Shown here piece by piece: positions 59,701-60,992 of a stretch of 60,992 nt of DNA. Source of the stretch: Solirubrobacterales bacterium. Its GTDB lineage: Bacteria > Actinomycetota > Thermoleophilia > Solirubrobacterales > 70-9. Location of the stretch: the NCBI GenBank assembly GCA_025450195.1, contig JANWHW010000009.1, forward strand, positions 1-60,992, written 5' to 3'. The notes under the pieces were generated by a model, which saw only the letters and a list, made by a program, of their open reading frames with translations, was not told the DNA's origin and did not search any database. Positions within the stretch are counted from its first letter, which is position 1; every line of letters begins with the position of its first letter. Position numbers and translations under genes: made by a program.

Positions 59701-60992
59701 GCCCTGACCTCCGTGGCGGACCTGGTGCTCGCCTCGGGGGAGGCCTGTGTAGTCAATGTTTGGTCTACCCCGTTGACGATGCCGTTTTCGCTGGTGGTCA
59801 CCACCCGGTAGTGGTAGGTGGTACCGCCGGCTTCCAGACCGCCGATTTCCTCGCTGACCGCGATGTTGGAGATCCCCGAACCGGCCGATTTGGGCGAGGC
59901 CGGGACTTTGGTCCCGTAGGAGTTGGTTTTGCCGTACTCGAAGTAGTAGCTGGTGAGAATACCTCCGGGGTTGACCGTGGCGTTGATGGTGGCGGAGGTG
60001 GCTTTGACGGCGGTAGCGGCGCCGGTGGTGGCTTTTTGGAGTTTCAGGGTGGTCAGCGTTTTGTCTTCGCCTTTGCTCGTGCCGATCTCGCTCGTGGCGA
60101 GCACCCGGTATTTGTAGGTGGCGTTGGGCGCAAGGCCGCCGAGATTTTGGCTGACTTTAATGTCTTTGGTTCCAGAGCCAATAGATTCTCCGTAGAAGGG
60201 GAGTTTGATCCATATGGCACCGGTTTCGGTGTATTCGAAGTAGTAGCTGGTGTCTGTGCCTTCGGGGTTGACCGTGGCGTTGATGATGGCGGAGGTGGCT
60301 TTGACTTCACTCGCGGCTTCGGTCGTGACTTTGGGCACGTTCTTGGTGGTGAATGCTTTGTCCACGCCGTAGGCGATGCCAGCAGAGTTTTCCGCCACCA
60401 CCCGGTAGTGGTAGGTCGTGCCCAGGGAGAGCCCGCCAATCGACCTGCCGACTTTGACACTCGATGTTCCCGAGCCGATCGGTTCGGATGGGAGGGGGGC
60501 CTCGCTCCCGTAGGAGGTGGTTTTCCCGTACTCGAAGTAGTAGCTGGTGGCCGAGCCTTCGGGGTTAATGGAGGCCCTCAGGGTGGCAGATGTCCCCTTT
60601 ACTTGGGTCGCGGCTTCGGTGGTGACGTTGGTCAGCGTGTAGACCCACTTCTGAATGCGGTCATTCTGGGAATCGGCAATCCAGAGGTTGCCCGCCGGGT
60701 CGAAGACGATGCCCTTGGGAAGGCTGAACTGTCCTTCGCCGGCTCCGCTTTCTCCGAAATTAGCCAGATATTTACCGCTGGCAGGATCGAACGCCTGGAT
60801 GCGATTGTTTCCGGCATCGGTAACCCAGATGCTGTCTTCGGCGTTGATGGTCGCGCCGCCGATGCCGATGCCGGCGGGTTCGCTCAGCTGGCCGTTGCCG
60901 GCGCCTGTTTCACCAAGCTGGGAAACGTATTTGCCTTCGGAGTCGAACTGCTGGATGCGGTCGTTGCCGGTGTCGGCGACCCAGATGTCGCC
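56784..60992 (-). CDS. Giant NHL-repeat / fibronectin-III-like surface protein, N-terminus off window
   Basis: Open from the right edge to 56784 (1402 residues seen). Order: about three NHL repeats (DSIWVTDAGNNRIQAF), four FN3-like modules (TTEAA..VKATSATLNATVNPEG, YYFEYGKTTSYGTKV, TTYHYRVVAENSAG), an unrecognised insert of about 190 residues starting AVEEEGSTCEEGNQYSEEEW, three more modules, six NHL repeats (FGKEGTGNGEFKSP, GNNRVQKF), and a last module. NHL repeats form beta-propellers, so two propellers are joined by FN3-like strings. Probably extracellular. Neighbouring repeats are nearly identical in DNA. One module has Cys (FECGKTTSYG) where others have Tyr. Confidence 0.8.
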   Translation of the reverse strand, partial: GDIWVADTGNDRIQQFDSEGKYVSQLGETGAGNGQLSEPAGIGIGGATINAEDSIWVTDAGNNRIQAFDPASGKYLANFGESGAGEGQFSLPKGIVFDPAGNLWIADSQNDRIQKWVYTLTNVTTEAATQVKGTSATLRASINPEGSATSYYFEYGKTTSYGSEAPLPSEPIGSGTSSVKVGRSIGGLSLGTTYHYRVVAENSAGIAYGVDKAFTTKNVPKVTTEAASEVKATSAIINATVNPEGTDTSYYFEYTETGAIWIKLPFYGESIGSGTKDIKVSQNLGGLAPNATYKYRVLATSEIGTSKGEDKTLTTLKLQKATTGAATAVKATSATINATVNPGGILTSYYFEYGKTNSYGTKVPASPKSAGSGISNIAVSEEIGGLEAGGTTYHYRVVTTSENGIVNGVDQTLTTQASPEASTRSATEVRASRATLNAVVHPKGAATDYYFEYGQTTSYGTKVPVSPKSIGSGTSGVKVSESLKGLSDEITYHFRVVASNEGGTTSGADRTFTTSAAVPVLCAVEEEGSTCEEGNQYSEEEWFEAYANEPMEITFLSGSTPMTLACEGSYLSGWVKTQEGSNRSSITIEEWSLGSDCIRDSKVTCDELEQKNLPYAGSLTWTSGADGRLAIGNGGSGEPGWYFNLKSCSDFGLPTGCTYSLEPDLAFEGGSPAQLALPETSLGTSSSTCGKNATLKPATYIVSSPDPVYMARLTGVSPPMATTEAAGAVKATSATLNGAVNPEGSATSYYFEYGKTTSYGTKVPASPKSVGSGTSDVAVSEGIEGLEASTTYHYRLVAESEAGMTNGEDLTLTTSKSEAPLPKATTEATTAIKVTSATLNGAVNPEGSATSYYFECGKTTSYGTKVPASPKSAGSGTSNVVVSESYASLEAGTTYHCRLVAESEAGTSYGEDKTFTTLKSPKATTEAATNVKFSTATLNGTVNPEGSETSYYFEYGESTSYGSKTSSKSAGSGTSNVAASEPLSGLKAGMTYHFRIVATGASTVEGADKTFTTATDSRFSFDFGKEGTGNGEFKSPYGIAYDSSGNIWVADAGNNRIEKFNSKGEYVSQFGKEGTSNGEFKSPKGIAIDSTGNIWVVDTGNNRVQKFNSKGEYVSQFGKEGTGEGEFKSPIGIALDSADRIFVVDSGNNRVQKLDSKAKYLNQFGKEGTGNGEFKSPTGIAIDSSNFIFVVDSGNNRVQKFNSSFTYQIQFGSKEGKAASGDGEFNAPTGIAVDIAGRLWVTDSGNNRAQRFSSTGTYIEQFGEKGSGAGQLQSPLGITSPSAWELLFVDSANNRVQKWTMVPDAPVATTEAATEVKSTSAILNATVNPNSLTTEYHFEYGKTTSYGTSIPIPDEAIGSGQSGVKASKAITGLTSGQKYNFRVVATNSSGTTYGVNKQFTTP

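Noticed and set aside
56784..60992. CRISPR-like appearance of the regularly spaced near-identical DNA
   Set aside because: The whole stretch is one open frame encoding NHL and FN3-like repeats.
1..60992. Mobile elements, prophage or integrative element around the glycan island
   Set aside because: No transposase, integrase, phage gene or tRNA-type attachment site was seen on either strand; rearrangement evidence is limited to gene fragments and homologous repeats.

Overview
This is a high-GC actinobacterial chromosome segment. I infer the class Thermoleophilia (Solirubrobacterales-like), not from any rRNA but from three things: several secreted InlB-type B-repeat and NHL/fibronectin-like repeat proteins; an F420-type LLM oxidoreductase, class II FBPase (GlpX) and EgtB together; and many genes whose start codon sits only 6-10 nt after a TAnnnT box (leaderless style). 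No rRNA, tRNA, CRISPR array, transposase or prophage gene was found.

Layout. (1) 1-9026, housekeeping: the principal sigma factor gene rpoD (running off the left edge) with a structured, terminator-bearing leader, a YihY membrane protein, an LLM flavin enzyme, glpX, egtB, an SDR, yebC, a PlsC-type acyltransferase, ohr and an ICMT-like methyltransferase. (2) 9117-13964, secreted proteins: a B-repeat protein, then a tightly overlapping four-gene operon with a secreted clan-A-like glycoside hydrolase. (3) 14010-45233, a polysaccharide island of about 31 kb: O-antigen-ligase/polymerase-like proteins, an initiating WecA/TagO-type transferase, about nine glycosyltransferases, two PAPS-type sulfotransferases, six SAM methyltransferases, an acetyltransferase, a GNAT protein, a polysaccharide deacetylase, two sugar-nucleotide epimerases/dehydratases, an AsnB-type amidotransferase, an ABC exporter (possible flippase) and a Wzz-BY-kinase. 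(4) 45604-48192, a second B-repeat protein whose 3' end is nearly identical in DNA to that of the gene at 9117, in opposite orientation, so the island lies between inverted repeats. (5) 48274-56663, metabolism: a saccharopine-dehydrogenase-like protein, an orphan substrate-binding protein, a SET-domain protein, a class III alcohol dehydrogenase beside NAD-formate dehydrogenase, a P450, a lipoprotein cyclophilin and another lipoprotein. (6) 56784-60992, a giant NHL/FN3-like surface protein running off the right edge.

How it may work together: the WecA-like enzyme would load a sugar phosphate on undecaprenyl phosphate; glycosyltransferases extend it; sulfotransferases, methyltransferases, acetyltransferase and deacetylase decorate it; the ABC protein could flip it; Wzy/WaaL-like proteins polymerise or attach it; the BY-kinase would control chain length. 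The product is therefore predicted to be a sulfated, O-methylated surface glycan. The class III ADH and formate dehydrogenase form a formaldehyde-to-CO2 route.

Most striking observations: an ORF (34070-36367) that fuses a membrane polymerase-like protein to a GT92-type transferase, apparently because a frame-shifting 79-bp tandem duplication removed the stop between two formerly GTGA-overlapping genes; decayed gene fragments in 17-21 kb; a palindrome overlapping the promoter of the BY-kinase; and two unassigned small RNA or small-ORF candidates (1097-1190 and 6963-7164, both on the minus strand).
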